Assembly: GCA_940337035.1 (NCBI GenBank)
Contig: CALNHX010001036.1
Coordinates: 124,001 to 188,000 of the forward strand
Source: Agriotes lineatus
Lineage: Eukaryota > Arthropoda > Insecta > Coleoptera > Elateridae
Direction: 5' to 3'
DNA length: 64,000 bases
In this document: positions 42,061 to 52,880 of the stretch, piece after piece
How positions within the stretch are numbered: position 1 is the first letter of the stretch
How the letters are laid out: every line of letters begins with the position of its first letter
Made by a program: the position numbers and the translations under genes
The notes under the pieces: generated by a model
Database searches by the model: none
What the model was told of the DNA's origin: nothing
The model's input: the letters and a program-made list of their open reading frames with translations, nothing else

Positions 42061-42651
42061 GTGGACCCACTGCTGTTGATCGTAGCAGCATGGATTTTAT
42101 GCTGCTACGCGGGCACTGGATGCACCGTTCTTGGCACACATGCCTGCACAGCCATCGACACTTTTGCATGCGCAGTTCCCAAGCATGCTATCTCCAGTTC
42201 TCATCCGCCAACTAGTTCGCGTGCCTCAGCCCCTTTCTCACAGCGGGCACTACACGCGCTTCAACGGATTTTAGACGTATCTGAAACACCACCAGCATAC
42301 ATGAACGGACTCCCTTCGATTCCATCCCTGATGTGCTTCCACAGCCCTCCTCAACAATATTCGCTGTGCACCACATGGAATCTTTCACGGTTCATCAAAG
42401 GTGGTATCTTTCCCGTGCAATCCTGCACTGCCGTCTCATATCGCTTTCGTTCATTGGCCACTTTCGCAGTTTCAACTGCAATCTGCCCTTGCTGCTCGCG
42501 TGCCTTCTTGATCTACACTAGTCCGGTACGTACAGCAAACCCTTGTGCTCGGTCAATTGTTAACCTTCGCACATTCACAGTGGCGTTCGCAGCCTGCCGT
42601 CGCTGCCCGCATGCATTCACGACCTATGCTGGTTCTTGCATGCAGCAGTAA
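42061..42651 (+). CDS. Hypothetical 196-codon frame inside the LTR element
   Basis: Open from ATG 42061 to the stop at 42651; rich in Ala, Ser and Cys. There is no zinc knuckle, capsid block or other motif I can recognise. It lies in the GC-rich interior of the non-autonomous LTR element, where stops are rarer by chance. It could be a decayed gag or noncoding. Other frames nearby (for example 42545-42802) are similarly open. Confidence 0.2.
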   Translation: MDPLLLIVAAWILCCYAGTGCTVLGTHACTAIDTFACAVPKHAISSSHPPTSSRASAPFSQRALHALQRILDVSETPPAYMNGLPSIPSLMCFHSPPQQYSLCTTWNLSRFIKGGIFPVQSCTAVSYRFRSLATFAVSTAICPCCSRAFLIYTSPVRTANPCARSIVNLRTFTVAFAACRRCPHAFTTYAGSCMQQ

Positions 42652-43266
42652 CTCGTGTGCGGTCTTGCATCTTCCCCGGGCACGCACCCGCCGGTCACTA
42701 CGATATAACCTGCATATACGCAAAATCAATCGTAAGCATCGGTCGCTTGTCCGGGAGGACACATGCAATAGACCTCGCACACTTCTGCAGTTGCGAACTT
42801 AGTTAAGTTTTTTTAAGTTTGTCAACGCAAATAACTACATGTCACTGGAAGGACTTACAGAGACAGTCAGTTTTATTCGGCTGACCCCGCCTGCTTTTTA
42901 GATAAACAAAGCTTCCACGCTTGCATGTGTTTATTTGTTTGTTGCTTTTTATTTTTTTACTTTTTCATGCATGCTTGCCTTTTTTTCTATCTTTTCCAGC
43001 TTTCATCTCGGAAGTAGAAGGAGACGCTCGATCAACGACCCAGACTCGTGTGACCAGTGGCAGTGCATGTGTAGTGTTGTGTTATTGTTTATTGTTACCT
43101 TTATTTATTGTTATTATTTATTGTTATTAGTTTTTAAGGATAGTTGAAAAGATCCAGGAGGTTTTGTAGCTAAATATAATCCTGTCACTTTCATACGGGG
43201 TTATATTAGTTTTCCTACCTGGCCTCCCTCCCTCCTTTTCTCTTTTGGGGGGGGGGGGGAGAGTAA

Positions 43267-43423
43267 TGTTACGATTGTCACTTGTTTTAGGTTGTTAAGG
43301 TGACGATCGCAAACAAAGTTTATTGAGTTCATTATATTGGTTCATGAAGCAAACACGCGTTTTATTTCAACCTCTGTATATGAACATATTTACGTAAGAT
43401 ATACGCCCCAAAGGCCCCATTCT
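43267..43423 (+). repeat. 3' LTR
   Basis: 157 bp. The last four bases of the 5' LTR (TACA) are missing and the sequence runs straight into SINE-like CTGAGGTGAATGCC. The poly-G/purine tract just upstream is the expected polypurine tract. Confidence 0.85.
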
Positions 43424-43610
43424 CTGAGGTGAATGCCGGGGCAGTATTTCTCCACCTTTCCTGACCTTTCTTCCAGTCTCCACCCCTCCTTTCTATCACC
43501 CATCCCGAGTTTCCCGTTCTTGGCTGAAGAGGGACGGAAGGTCCCTATAGCAGCCCGCCCCCAGTTAGGGGAATTGAAATGACCTTAACCTTTGTACTTT
43601 TTTGTCTGTG
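43424..43610 (+). mobile_element. SINE, 3' part
   Basis: CTGAGGTGAATGCCGGGGCA followed by a pyrimidine-rich body and, near 43567, GGGGAATTGAAATGACCTTA then a T-rich end. It reads on naturally from the SINE half ending at 41050 (TTTTCCTGAG). The tail motif recurs at 19835. Confidence 0.5.
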
Positions 43611-44105
43611 CCGGGAGGTGATGTTGAGATCAGATTTCCTCCAGAAATGTTTGCAGGCTGAATTCGTAGCATAAAAACGATGCCTACAGCAGGACAAAGC
43701 TTCAATTTGGTCCATTGGGGATACTACAAACATAGGCAGTGGAAGAAGCGCACAATTGTTAAAATGTAAGACGTAGATGTCAAAACTTGCAAGTCATCGG
43801 ATTTTGCTTAATATGGATTTCCAAGCTACACAAACAATACTGCAAAGGTAAATTGGCCTTCTAAACATCATACCAGCATCTAATGGGATGTAAAAGGAGG
43901 CCAGGCTGCAGGACGAGCAAAAATTGGTTTGACGAGGCATTATCACCGATTGCAACGAAACTTGAACCGCATTGGCTTTCAAATACGCTGATTCTAAAAA
44001 CAGTATTAGTTTTAGGTTTGAACCTATAATTTTTTGTGTAATATTAAGCCTAAATTTGTAAATACCTTATTCTTCTTTGTTTTAATTTGTTGCAGTTTAA
44101 ATGAG
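43611..44105. other. No gene recognised
   Basis: Mixed-composition sequence with stops in all frames. Confidence 0.4.
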
Positions 44106-44328
44106 CCAATCAGGACAGTTATTTATAACAATTTACGAGCGTTCACTATGGTTACGGCAAGAGGGTATAAATAGGAGAGCCACAAAAAACGCAGGGAGAT
44201 AAAATTTTGTCGCGGGAGTTGAGAAATACAACTTGCTAGCAAAAAGTGAGGTTAACTATTAATAGTGTCAATTAGTAGAATTTCATTAGCGTGCAGTGTA
44301 CAGTGCTTATCAGAAGCCGCTCAAGCAG
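44106..44328 (+). promoter_or_regulatory. Possible Pol II promoter and first exon
   Basis: CCAAT at 44106-44110, then TATAAATAG at 44166-44174 in the context GGGTATAAATAGG. A start about 30 bp downstream would give a short untranslated exon ending at AAGCAG|GTGAGA (donor at 44329), a strong splice-donor match. No coding sequence follows within reach before the next element remnant, so the transcript is unidentified. An LTR or element promoter is an alternative. Confidence 0.35.
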
Positions 44329-44734
44329 GTGAGATGAAAATTATTATTTTAGTCTGCGAAATGATTTGTAAATGTTGGTTTATAACATAGTGGAGTGTAA
44401 TTAAATTTCTATTGTGCATTACGTGGGAAGTTTGAGGTTAAAATGTTTGTTTTTGTCATTGCTATCACAGCATAATACCTAATCGAGTTAAGACACAAGG
44501 CAAAATTGCTTCCATGGAGGCAGTAATTATTCTTCCCGGTTTTCTTTGCTTTGGATCTGTTTTTCCATCTTCATTGCCCATGTTCATTGCTATGTCCATC
44601 TTCATGTTTTCCAGGCTTTTCTATCTTTTAGTTTTTTGCTTGCTTTTTTATTCCATTTAAGTTTTCATCCTACTTTTTGGTGGAACATAAACAGAAGAAA
44701 TAAAAAAAGTTTTACCTGCAAATATTATTTTAAT
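44329..44734. other. No gene recognised
   Basis: AT-rich; contains a short run of related 'cattgcccatgttcattgc' type repeats near 44570-44610. Confidence 0.4.
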
Positions 44735-45008
44735 CAGTACTGATTGCAGGTCGACATTCAATACATCCACTATAGAACCAGGGTACTGTTTACTCACGGC
44801 CACTAACACGCCACCTCCTTTAGTTTTTCCTATAGAAATGTTATTCCTGTCACACCTAAATATGTCTATGCAATCATAAAAAAAATCAGATACTTATGCT
44901 GTTATCTAACCACGCTTCAGGGAGTACAATAATATTATAGTCCTCTAAGACTAGGTTGAAATGAAAGTGATATAACTTTTTTCTTAAACCTCTAACATTC
45001 TGGTAATA
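44735..45008 (-). pseudogene. Non-LTR endonuclease N-terminus, interrupted by a mariner
   Basis: The minus strand reads NVRGLRKKLYHFHFNLVLED, YNIIVLPEAWLDNSI, IFRCDRNN and GGGVLVAVSKQYPGS (the GGGV.IAV block), the first half of an AP endonuclease from a CR1/L1-type element. The very first motif (YQNVRGL) is formed only when the mariner at 45009-46187 is skipped with one TA kept: TTTACCAGAATG. That shows the mariner entered within the Tyr codon. Frames are otherwise partly open, with some stops. Confidence 0.65.
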
Positions 45009-46187
45009 CGAGGGGGGGGGGCTGATATATTATCTACCTAACAAAGAAATAAAAGGCGTACCTAGGTGATTATTTTTTATTTTTCAATATTTTACAAGAG
45101 AAATGAGCTTTTTATAGTTTCCAAAAAATCTTTAGGTTTTTCTCATCACTGAAAAATCTTTTCCCTCTTAGATATTTTTTCAAATTTCTGAACAGAAAAT
45201 AATCACAAGGGGCTAGGTCAGCGCTATAAGGTGGGTGCTCCAGTTCTTCAAAGTTATTTCTTGGCACAACTTGCTTGGAAATGTGAGCCGTATGGACAGG
45301 TGCATTGTCGGTCAGAAGCAAGATGCCTCCACTCACTTTACCCCTTCGTTTCTCCTTAATTACAGTCCGTAGTTGATCAAGCAAGTTAGCATAGTAGAGA
45401 GCATTCATAGTTGTATTTTTTGGTAAATAGTCAATTAACACTATACCATCAACGTCCCAAAAGATAGTGGCCATCAGTTTGCCTGCTAGCGATTCTTATT
45501 TACTCTCAGGATTCCACTGTCTAATCCATGTTTCATCACAGGTCACTATTCCAGAAATAATTTCTTCCTCCTTGTTCTTGCTCATATTCAAAAATGCCTC
45601 ACAACATTCTACATGCCGTTGTTTGTCAAAAGGTGTCAACATTCTGGGAACCCACCTAGCGCTGACCTTCGACATTCCCAAATGTACATGAATTATTTCA
45701 TTTACCCGTTCTTTACTGATTTTCACATCTCTTGCAATTTCTCACGGTTTAATTCTTCGATCGTCTAGAATTAATTCTTTCACCTTAGTAACAGTTTCCT
45801 CCGTGACTGCTGAAACAGGACGTTCAGCACACGGATCGTCTTTCAGGCTCTCACGACCATGTTTAAATTGTTTTGACCAAAATTTTATAACAAATTCTGA
45901 TGGACACGAATTACTGTATACATTTAACATCCGCTGTCGAATTTGTGAAGGCAAATTTCCCTCTTTGGTCAAGAATTTTATCACAGCACAATGCTCGATT
46001 TTAACACATTGATCACTTTGTTCCAACATGGTTTATTGAATAGATTTTTGACGTTTAGCCAACAACGCCAGAGGAACGATCGTCGGGTGTTGTAACAAGT
46101 GATAAATGATACGTCTCATGGCAAATGTGATTCTTTTGTTTCTACATTATAAATAGCACAGGTATATAAGATATCAGCCTCCCCTCG
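45009..46187 (-). mobile_element. mariner element, 1179 bp, with TIRs and TA duplication
   Basis: Ends CGAGGGG..GGCTGATAT, inverted at both sides (left has a 10-G run, right reads AGCCTCCCCTCG). They are flanked by TA at 45007-45008 and 46188-46189. The length is typical of mariners. The transposase is on the minus strand. Complete in outline but with frameshifts or stops. Confidence 0.9.
45112..46029 (-). pseudogene. mariner transposase (DD34D), broken
   Basis: Starts MLEQSDQCVKIEHCAVIKFL at 46029. It has a helix-turn-helix region (FVIKFWSKQFKHGRESLKDD; RPVSAVTEETV), then after a stop at 45742-45744 the WVPRMLTPFDKQ linker motif and GIVTCDETWIRQW (first D). After another stop come IFWDVDGIVLIDYLP, LLTDNAPVHTA (second D) and HPPYSADLAPCDYFLF (third D). 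Spacing between the second and third D is 34 residues, the mariner DD34D signature. The C-terminus ends near 45112. Two or three stops inactivate an otherwise full-length gene. Confidence 0.9.
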
Positions 46188-46249
46188 TAAACCTTTAACT
46201 GCATGAATAAAAATAAATAAGACAAACTAACAAGTTTCGATATATGAAA

Positions 46250-46965
46250 ATGTAACTAAGTCTTGTGGTAATCTTCATTTCAATCTTCTATGTAAAGCCC
46301 TCTTCCGAATAGAGTAGTCGCTATCTTCAGAGCCGTTGGAAATATTTAAGTAGAATTATTTAGTTAACATCTTTATACAATTTTCAACGTAAGACAAGTT
46401 GAATTCTAATGAATCGTGGTGCATAGCTTTTGTAGTCTATTTATGTTGGTTTGTGAAGTGTTTTCCTGAATTGGAGATGCATAAGTGAATATAGGTCTTC
46501 CACTTGACTTGTATTAAAGTAATGATATTTCCGGACGTACCTTGGATTTTCTGTTGAGCAGTGAGTAGAGCGATGTTAGTTTATCATGCGTCTTATACAC
46601 CTTTTTAAGAAATAATCTCCGACTTCCTAATCGTTCATAAGTAATATTGGCCAAAGGGTATTTAACCAATGAGTCTTCAGAATTCCATGCTATGCTATTG
46701 TTATCTATTATTCCGTTACTTTGAAGTGTAAATATTTTAGCTAAACATGTTGGTAGGTTTAATTGAATAGCTCAGTCGGCACACCATTCTGATATGTTTT
46801 GAAAATCTTGTGTGACAGTATTAACATGCCAGTTTTTGAGGGATTAGCCCAGTATCGTCAGCATACATAACCAAGGTTGTATTTGCAAGCGGGGGTATAT
46901 CATTCATGTAAACGTTGAAGAGCAGTGTAGATAGGTTAAGAGTTTGAATTTAGTCGCACACTAAC
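46250..46965 (-). pseudogene. jockey-type RT, palm to C-terminus
   Basis: The minus strand reads LSTLLFNVYMNDIPP, TLVMYADDTGL (catalytic YADD), ISEWCAD, then VKYPLANITYERLG (LGV.LD-like), KVYKTHDKLTSLYSLLNRKS and RPIFTYASP. These are the palm and thumb blocks of a jockey-type RT. Stops and frameshifts are frequent. It is a different copy from the plus-strand pair at 48205-52880. Confidence 0.65.
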
Positions 46966-47744
46966 GCCTAGATAGATAAAAACAAAACTTTACTTCTGCA
47001 ATTTTACCGAAATGACATTTTTGATCTTTAAAGATTATAATTTATAAGTGCACTTCTACTTGTAAGTGAATTTGTACTAAAACCTATTAGGGTAAAACAG
47101 GAAGCTTATTTTAGTTGTTAGATCACTGTGATAACCCTTTTAATTACGAAAATGTGGACGTGGACGTGGGTTCTCCCATTATGTGAAATTTACCCTTAAG
47201 CGGGTAGCATACGTGTGTTGCAGTGCAGTTCTATAATAAGACCCCCAGTTTCAGTAAAAGCGATCCAAAAGCTTATCGAGGTTGGAGCTGATATCCAGGT
47301 GGGGTTCGAGTGCACATTTGTGCCTCCCTAACAGCAGGTCAGCAACGATATCCTGTCTAGAGCATCGTGGGAGTTTCAGGTCGGTGCAGGTAGCCCAGTA
47401 TTCATCGCAGCAGCCATTTAAAGGTACCATTTGCCTATTCGTTTTTATTCTCCTTGCCAACTGTGACCTGAATCAGTAAATACTTTCGTAATCTGTCCTC
47501 TTGTACCTGCAGATATCGAGGTTTGAATCAGTAAATAATTAATACTAAAATCATCGTAATAATACAACAATTTAATTTTAATTTAAAAAAAAGAGATAAT
47601 TGTCTAATTAGAATAGTGTCAGGTCATTATAGCCAAAATAATAACAGGTTTGGTGATTTAAAAAACACTCAGTGCACAAGTAATTCAGTGATGGCACTGT
47701 ATTGAGTTTAAAATAAACAATCTAATGTATATTTGAATCTATAC
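46966..47744. other. No gene recognised; one 69-codon minus-strand frame
   Basis: The frame 47251-47460 (minus) reads CCDEYWATCTDLKLPRCSRQ and DISSNLDKLLDRF and sits in GC-richer sequence (about 47225-47470). I do not recognise it; a fragment of a coding exon is possible. Confidence 0.35.
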
Positions 47745-48180
47745 AATAGCTTTAATTTCATAAAAGGCACTCTAATAATTTTATTGACGTGATCATCGAA
47801 AGCAAGAGCATTATCAATTATTAGTCGGCGACTTTATTTCAGACCCATTTAGGATCAACTGATGATTAGATAAATCTATGTTATGTCTATTTTTACCACT
47901 ACCAATACACATAGCGACCGATTTTGTAGGGTTAACACGCATATCATTTCTCTCACACCACTCATAAAAACTGGATAAGTCTTTATTTATATGCTCGATG
48001 GTAATAACGATTTAATCAATTGTGGAAGATATGTAGAGTTGCACATGATCCACATACAGATGATGTTGGCAGTATTTTAATGATCAAAAGTAAAGATGGA
48101 GAACAATAAAGGACCCAGTATACTGCCCTGCGGAACGCCACCTCTAGTAGTGTGTTCGGAAGAAAAGTTTTTTGGAATTT
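47745..48180 (-). pseudogene. Non-LTR RT palm remnant
   Basis: The minus strand reads GGVPQGSILGPLLFSIFTFD, HHLYVDHVQLYIS (in the position of YADD, as YVDH), IEHINKDLSSFYEWCERNDM, VNPTKSVAMCIG and LNGSEIK. The order matches a CR1/jockey-type RT. The second catalytic Asp is replaced by His in this copy. Truncated at both ends. Confidence 0.7.
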
Positions 48181-48204
48181 AACTGTTTGACTACGAGTAT
48201 ACAC

Positions 48205-49222
48205 ATACAATTGACTACATCGAAAGAAACCTACCCGTCATCACCGAACATATAGAACCAACTTCGCCTCACGAACTACAAGCACTAATCGCCAGACTCC
48301 CCAAAAGAAAAAGCCCCGGTTACGACCTCATACCAAATATCGTCTTAACACATCTCACTATGAAATCCTTAGCCTACCTAACATCAATATTTAATGCCTG
48401 CCTGAGAATGGGCCACTTCCCAAAAGAGTGGAAACACGCTATAATACTGCTATTCCCTAAACTAGGAAAGGACAAAAAACGCTTAGAAAACTACAAACCA
48501 ATAAGTCTATTAACATCTCTATCCAAGCTATTAGACAAAGTAATCTATACTCGCCTCAATAAAGAAGTGGCCTCACTTAACATGCTTCCCCCACATCAGT
48601 TCGGCTTCAGAAGGACCTACTGAACCACACACCAACTTCAGAGAATAGTTGAAACAATCGAAACTGGATACGAAAACAAACAGTACGCAACAGCCGTTTG
48701 CCTTAATATAGCCCAGGCCTTTGATAAGGCTGAAAAGGCAAGTATTGAAACTACCTAAAGGCAATACTATTCTCTTTTCTCGACAACAGAAACTTCGCAG
48801 TGAAAATCAACGCCGAAGTCTCAGATACCAAAAGTATACAAGCTGCAGTCCGTCAGGGCAGTATACTAGGACCACTTTTATTTAACATCTACACGTCAGA
48901 CATGCCAAATGTAGAAGCCACTTTAGCAACATTCGCTGATGATACAGCCATAATTACACTAAGCAACGACCTAACAAAAGCAGCACAACTGCTACAGGCC
49001 GCTATAAACAAATTATGCAAATGGTTTAGTGACTGGAACATCCAAGTCAACTCGAGCAAATGCCAGGCAAAAATATTCACACTCAGGAGAATCAGCAACC
49101 CACCTAACATTCATGTTAACAACCAAATCATTGAATGGAATACCCCTGATGAAACAGTGAAATATCTAGGAGTACTTCTAGACAGTAAACTCTCATGGAA
49201 GCAGCATATCAACCACAAACTG
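48205..49222 (+). pseudogene. jockey ORF2 fragment, copy A (RT domain)
   Basis: RLPKRKSPGYDLIPNIVLTH, IILLFPKLGKDKKRLENYKP and HQFGFRRTY; then, after a deletion and frameshift, VRQGSILGPLLFNIYTSDMP, TLATFADDTAIITLSNDL (catalytic FADD present), INKLCKWFSDWNIQVNSSKC and VKYLGVLLDSKLSWKQHI. Almost the same sequence as 51418-52340 in copy B. It starts abruptly at 48205 and stops abruptly at 49222, where copy B begins. It lacks two short segments that B has near 51917-51965. Confidence 0.8.
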
Positions 49223-50000
49223 CTATAAATAAACCAGAAACCGCAATATCAACAATTAAAAGCACGCCCATCTATTTGCAAAGCGATATCAACCATAAAG
49301 AGTTAACCTCAGACCTCGAACAGATAGCAACAGGCGAGTTCACAACATTATGCAATGCAAATTCAATAAGAATAAATTTAACAAAACAGGAAGATTACAG
49401 AAAAATATCCGATCACTTAAAAGTAAATCAAATCAATTTCCATACTTTTCAAAATCCAAACAGCCAGCCACTTAGCGTTGTAATTAAAAACGTCCCAATT
49501 TCGCTCACAATCCAGGAACTCGAACACGAACTTAAAACACTACCAATAATTACAATAACGCGATTACTTACCAAGGACAAGCAACCACTGCCCATTTGCG
49601 CAGTAGACCTAACAGATAACAAATATGTAAAAAAAATATTTAAACTAATATCATTATATCATTCAATAGTAACTGTTGATTTAAGAAAAAAACCAACAAG
49701 TATTCCCCAATGTCACCGTTGCCAACAATATTTCCATACTAAAAATTATTGCACCCTTGAACCGCGGTGCGTGAAGTGGGCAGGAAAACATCTTTACAAT
49801 AAGTGTCCCAAAAAAAGCACAAGATCCACCCACGTGCGCAAACTGCGGGTAAAATCACGCAGCAAGCTACCGCGGATACAAACATAATCTACAGTTACTC
49901 CAAAAACGAACGGCAAACCGACCAAACCTTAATAGACGACTACACACAGAAAACGCATAGAACACCCCCTAAATCTATCACAAACCCAAACGCAACATAA
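49223..50000 (+). pseudogene. jockey ORF1 (gag-like; PRE_C2HC and zinc knuckles)
   Basis: INKPETAISTIKSTPIYLQ at the start is an internal position of ORF1. Then come IRINLTKQEDYRKISDHL, FHTFQ, PLSVVIKNVPISLTIQELEH (PRE_C2HC domain) and ICAVDLTDNKYVKKIFKLI. The first knuckle is CHRCQQYFHTKNYC, a good C-x2-C-x4-H-x4-C. The second is CVKWAGKHLYNKC, with the second Cys changed to Trp. A third (PTCANCG..HAASYRGY) appears only in another frame after a frameshift near 49830. ORF1 proteins of jockey bind the element RNA. The stop of the first frame is at 49885-49887. Confidence 0.8.
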
Positions 50001-50162
50001 TAATCCCCCAAACATAAGTCACAATACATCCAATATACGCTACCCTACAGCACTACAACACAGCGCCAAGCAATTTAATAAAAATCCTAATCGACTTCCT
50101 AACCCCCCTCATTCCTCAAATTAAAGCATTCATCACAAACACACTCCTTCCTCTCCTTCTCA

Positions 50163-52750
50163 ATGGTCCATAACGTTCAAAAAATTATAGAAAAGCTAAC
50201 AATCCTGAATTGGATCTCCAACGGCATAAAACCCCAACGATCACTATTAATTTCCTTTATGGCAAGGTACAATGTGGACATTGCATGTGTTACAGAAACC
50301 CACCTCTCATCAGAAGATAATCTCAAAATACCAGGCTACCAGGTGCACAAAAAGGATCCAATATCGGAAAAAGCAGCAGGAAGGGTAGCCATATTAGTCA
50401 GAAAGTAGATAAAACACATCATACCCGATCCAGCTATACCAAACATTGAAACCGTTGGCGTCAAAATAATACTAAAAAACCAAAGCCACACACTAACTAG
50501 TATGTATAAACAACCAAAACAGAAACTAAACTCAGCAGATCTGCTTGCAATATTTAACTCGTCCGAACCTACTCTTGCAATAGGCGACCCAAACTGTAGA
50601 AACACGCTATGGGGCTGTAGAGCAACAAACCCGGAAGGCATTAAACTTGAACAACTCTCCACAGGCATTGGATTTTTAATTCTAACCCCACCTGACTATA
50701 CCTATCACCCAAATCGTAGAGATCACCAACCTGACATCCTGGATATAGTCTACCTAAAAAACTTCCCAACTGAAATCCACCAAACAGTCATCGATGAGCT
50801 GGATTCGGATCACCTTCCAGTACTCATAACACTCACAGCTACTCCACACATAAACTCACAAGCTCCGCGCCTAATAAACGGATCAATAAACTGGGAAAAA
50901 TTTCAAATAGTCCTAAATGACTATTTACAATATTCACCTGAACTGAAAACACCAGAAGGAATCCACTTTGCAATATCAAAATTTACAACTTCCATTGTAA
51001 ATAGTGCACTCAAGGCAACCTCGAATAAATTTTTTTATCATATACCGAGACACTACTACCACTCAAACTATATAACCGTACTTATTAAAAAAAGAGCCAA
51101 GCGAGACGTAAATGGCAACGAAGTCGAAACCCATCTGATAAGCGAACGCTTAACTACCTAACACACCAGCTCATAAAAGAGTTAGACGAAATAAGAATAG
51201 CCACGTACCAAAAATACATTAAAGAGCTTGAACCGAACGACCCTGGGATGTGGAGAGCGACAAAAAGAATCCTAAAACAGCACAACGAAATTCCAACAAT
51301 CACAGATGGTATCCGCAACTACTACACTAATGCAGAAAAAGCCGTGGCATTCGCCAACCATCTGGAAAGTGCTTTCACACCAAAAATCACATGCAGGCCA
51401 ACAGAAGCAGCATATACAATTGACTACATCGAAAGAAACCTACCCGTCATCACCAAACATAGAGAACCAACTTCGCCTCACGAACTACAAGCACTAATCG
51501 CCAGACTCCCCAAAAGAAAAAGCCCCGGTTACGATCTCATGCCAAATATCGTCTTAACACATTTAACTATTAAATCCTTAGCCTACCTAATATCAATATA
51601 TAATGCCTGCTTGAGGATAGGCCACTTCCCAAAAGAGTGGAAACACGCCATAATACTGCTATTCATTAAACCAGGAAAGGACAAAAAACGCTTAAAAAAT
51701 TACAGACCTATAAGTCTATTAACATCTCTATCCAAGCTATTAGAACAGTAATCTACACCGCACTTAACATACTTTCCGCACATCAGTTCGGCTTCAGAAG
51801 GACCTACTCAACCACACACCAACTTCAGAGAATAGTTGAAACAATCGAAACTGGATACGAAAACAAACAGTACGCAACAGCCGTTTTCCTTGATGTAGCC
51901 CAGGCCTTTGATAAGGTCTGGCTAGAGGGGCTGAAAAGAAAACTATTGAAACTAAGATTACTTAACTACCTAAAGGCAATACTATTTTCTTTTCTCAACA
52001 ACAGAAACTTCGCAGTGAAAATCAACGCCGAAGTCTCAGATACCAAAAGTATACGAGCTAGAGTCCCTCAGGGCAGTATACTAGGACCACTTTTATTTAA
52101 CATCTACACGTCAGACATGCCAAATGTAGAAGCCAATTTAGCAACATTCGCTGGAACATCCAAGTCAGCTCGAGTAAATGCCAGGCAAAAATATTCACAA
52201 TCAGGAGAATCAGCAACCCACCTAACATTCATGTTAACAACCAAATCATTGAATGGAATACCCCTGATGAAACAGTGAAATATCTAGGAGTACTTCTAGA
52301 CACTAAACTCTCATGGAAGCAGCATATCAACCACAAACTGAATCAGAGTTACGCAAGACTAGCTCATATACCCACTATTAAATCGGAAATCAAAACTAAA
52401 AGCCAAATGCGCAATCATGATGTACACTTCCCTCATAAGACCATTAGCACTTTATGCAGTACCAATCTGGAGTACCACTTCAAAAACGAACATAACCAAA
52501 CTACAAAGGCTACTGAATAAAGTTCTAAGAATCTCAGTAGACGCGCCATGGTTCATCAGAAATACTCAATTGCATTACGAACTAGGAGTTCCAACAATAG
52601 AAGAAAACATAAAAACAAGCACCAAAAAATTTCTTAACATCAAGGCATGCGATGGAGCAGCTCACTATAACCTCGGCAAGCGGAACATTCACTCCCGGCT
52701 AAAACAAAGACTCCCCCAAGACCAATTCTTATCAGACGAAGACGAATAAT
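50163..52750 (+). pseudogene. jockey ORF2 (endonuclease and RT), inactivated
   Basis: Starts at ATG 50163. The endonuclease shows ILNWISNGI, DIACVTETHLSSEDNLKIPG, AAGRVAILVRK (then a stop), ILKNQSHTLTSMYKQPK, LAIGDPNCRNTLWG, PDILDIVYLKN and IDELDSDHLPVLI (SDH). The RT shows RLPKRKSPGYDLMPNI, FGFRRTYSTTHQLQRIV, AVFLDVAQAFDKVW (first catalytic Asp), VPQGSILGPLLFNIYTSDMP. The FADD segment is missing through a 97-bp deletion, which also shifts the frame at about 52155. After it: KYLGVLLDTKLSWKQHI, RPLALYAVPIWS, KVLRISVDAPWFIRN and LHYELGVPTI. Several other frameshifts occur (50409, 51161, 51751). Confidence 0.85.
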
Positions 52751-52880
52751 CGCACTGCGGTGCTCGAGAAATCAAGATACCTCATCAGTTAGATTAGTCA
52801 CTTGTAACAAATACTAACAATGCCATGTATAATGCAAAAATTGTGTTGATCTGGCAAATAAACATTGTATATAAAAAAAA

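Larger units (their letters stand above)
41054..43423 (+). mobile_element. Non-autonomous LTR retrotransposon with short LTRs
   Basis: LTRs of 161 and 157 bp (41054-41214 and 43267-43423) are about 96% identical by eye and begin TGTTACGATTGTC. The left ends TTACA and is followed by a primer-binding-like TGGTGACCCTGAACG (41217). The right is preceded by a purine tract (GGGGGGGGGGGGG then AGAG at 43247-43263). The 2.05-kb interior is GC-richer than the neighbourhood and has no recognisable protease, RT or integrase, so movement would need proteins in trans. It sits inside a SINE. Confidence 0.8.
49223..52880 (+). mobile_element. jockey-family non-LTR retrotransposon, copy B
   Basis: Contains most of ORF1, all regions of ORF2 (endonuclease, RT, C-terminus) and a 3' end with AATAAACATTG.. 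and an A-run at 52868-52880. It is 5'-truncated (ORF1 begins internally) and has lost 97 bp around the RT active site. It directly abuts copy A on the left. No clear target duplication. Confidence 0.85.

Noticed and set aside
42545..42802. Several open frames on both strands in 41400-43150
   Set aside because: The region is GC-rich, so stops are rare in all frames; none shows conserved protein features. Only the longest is listed, at low confidence.
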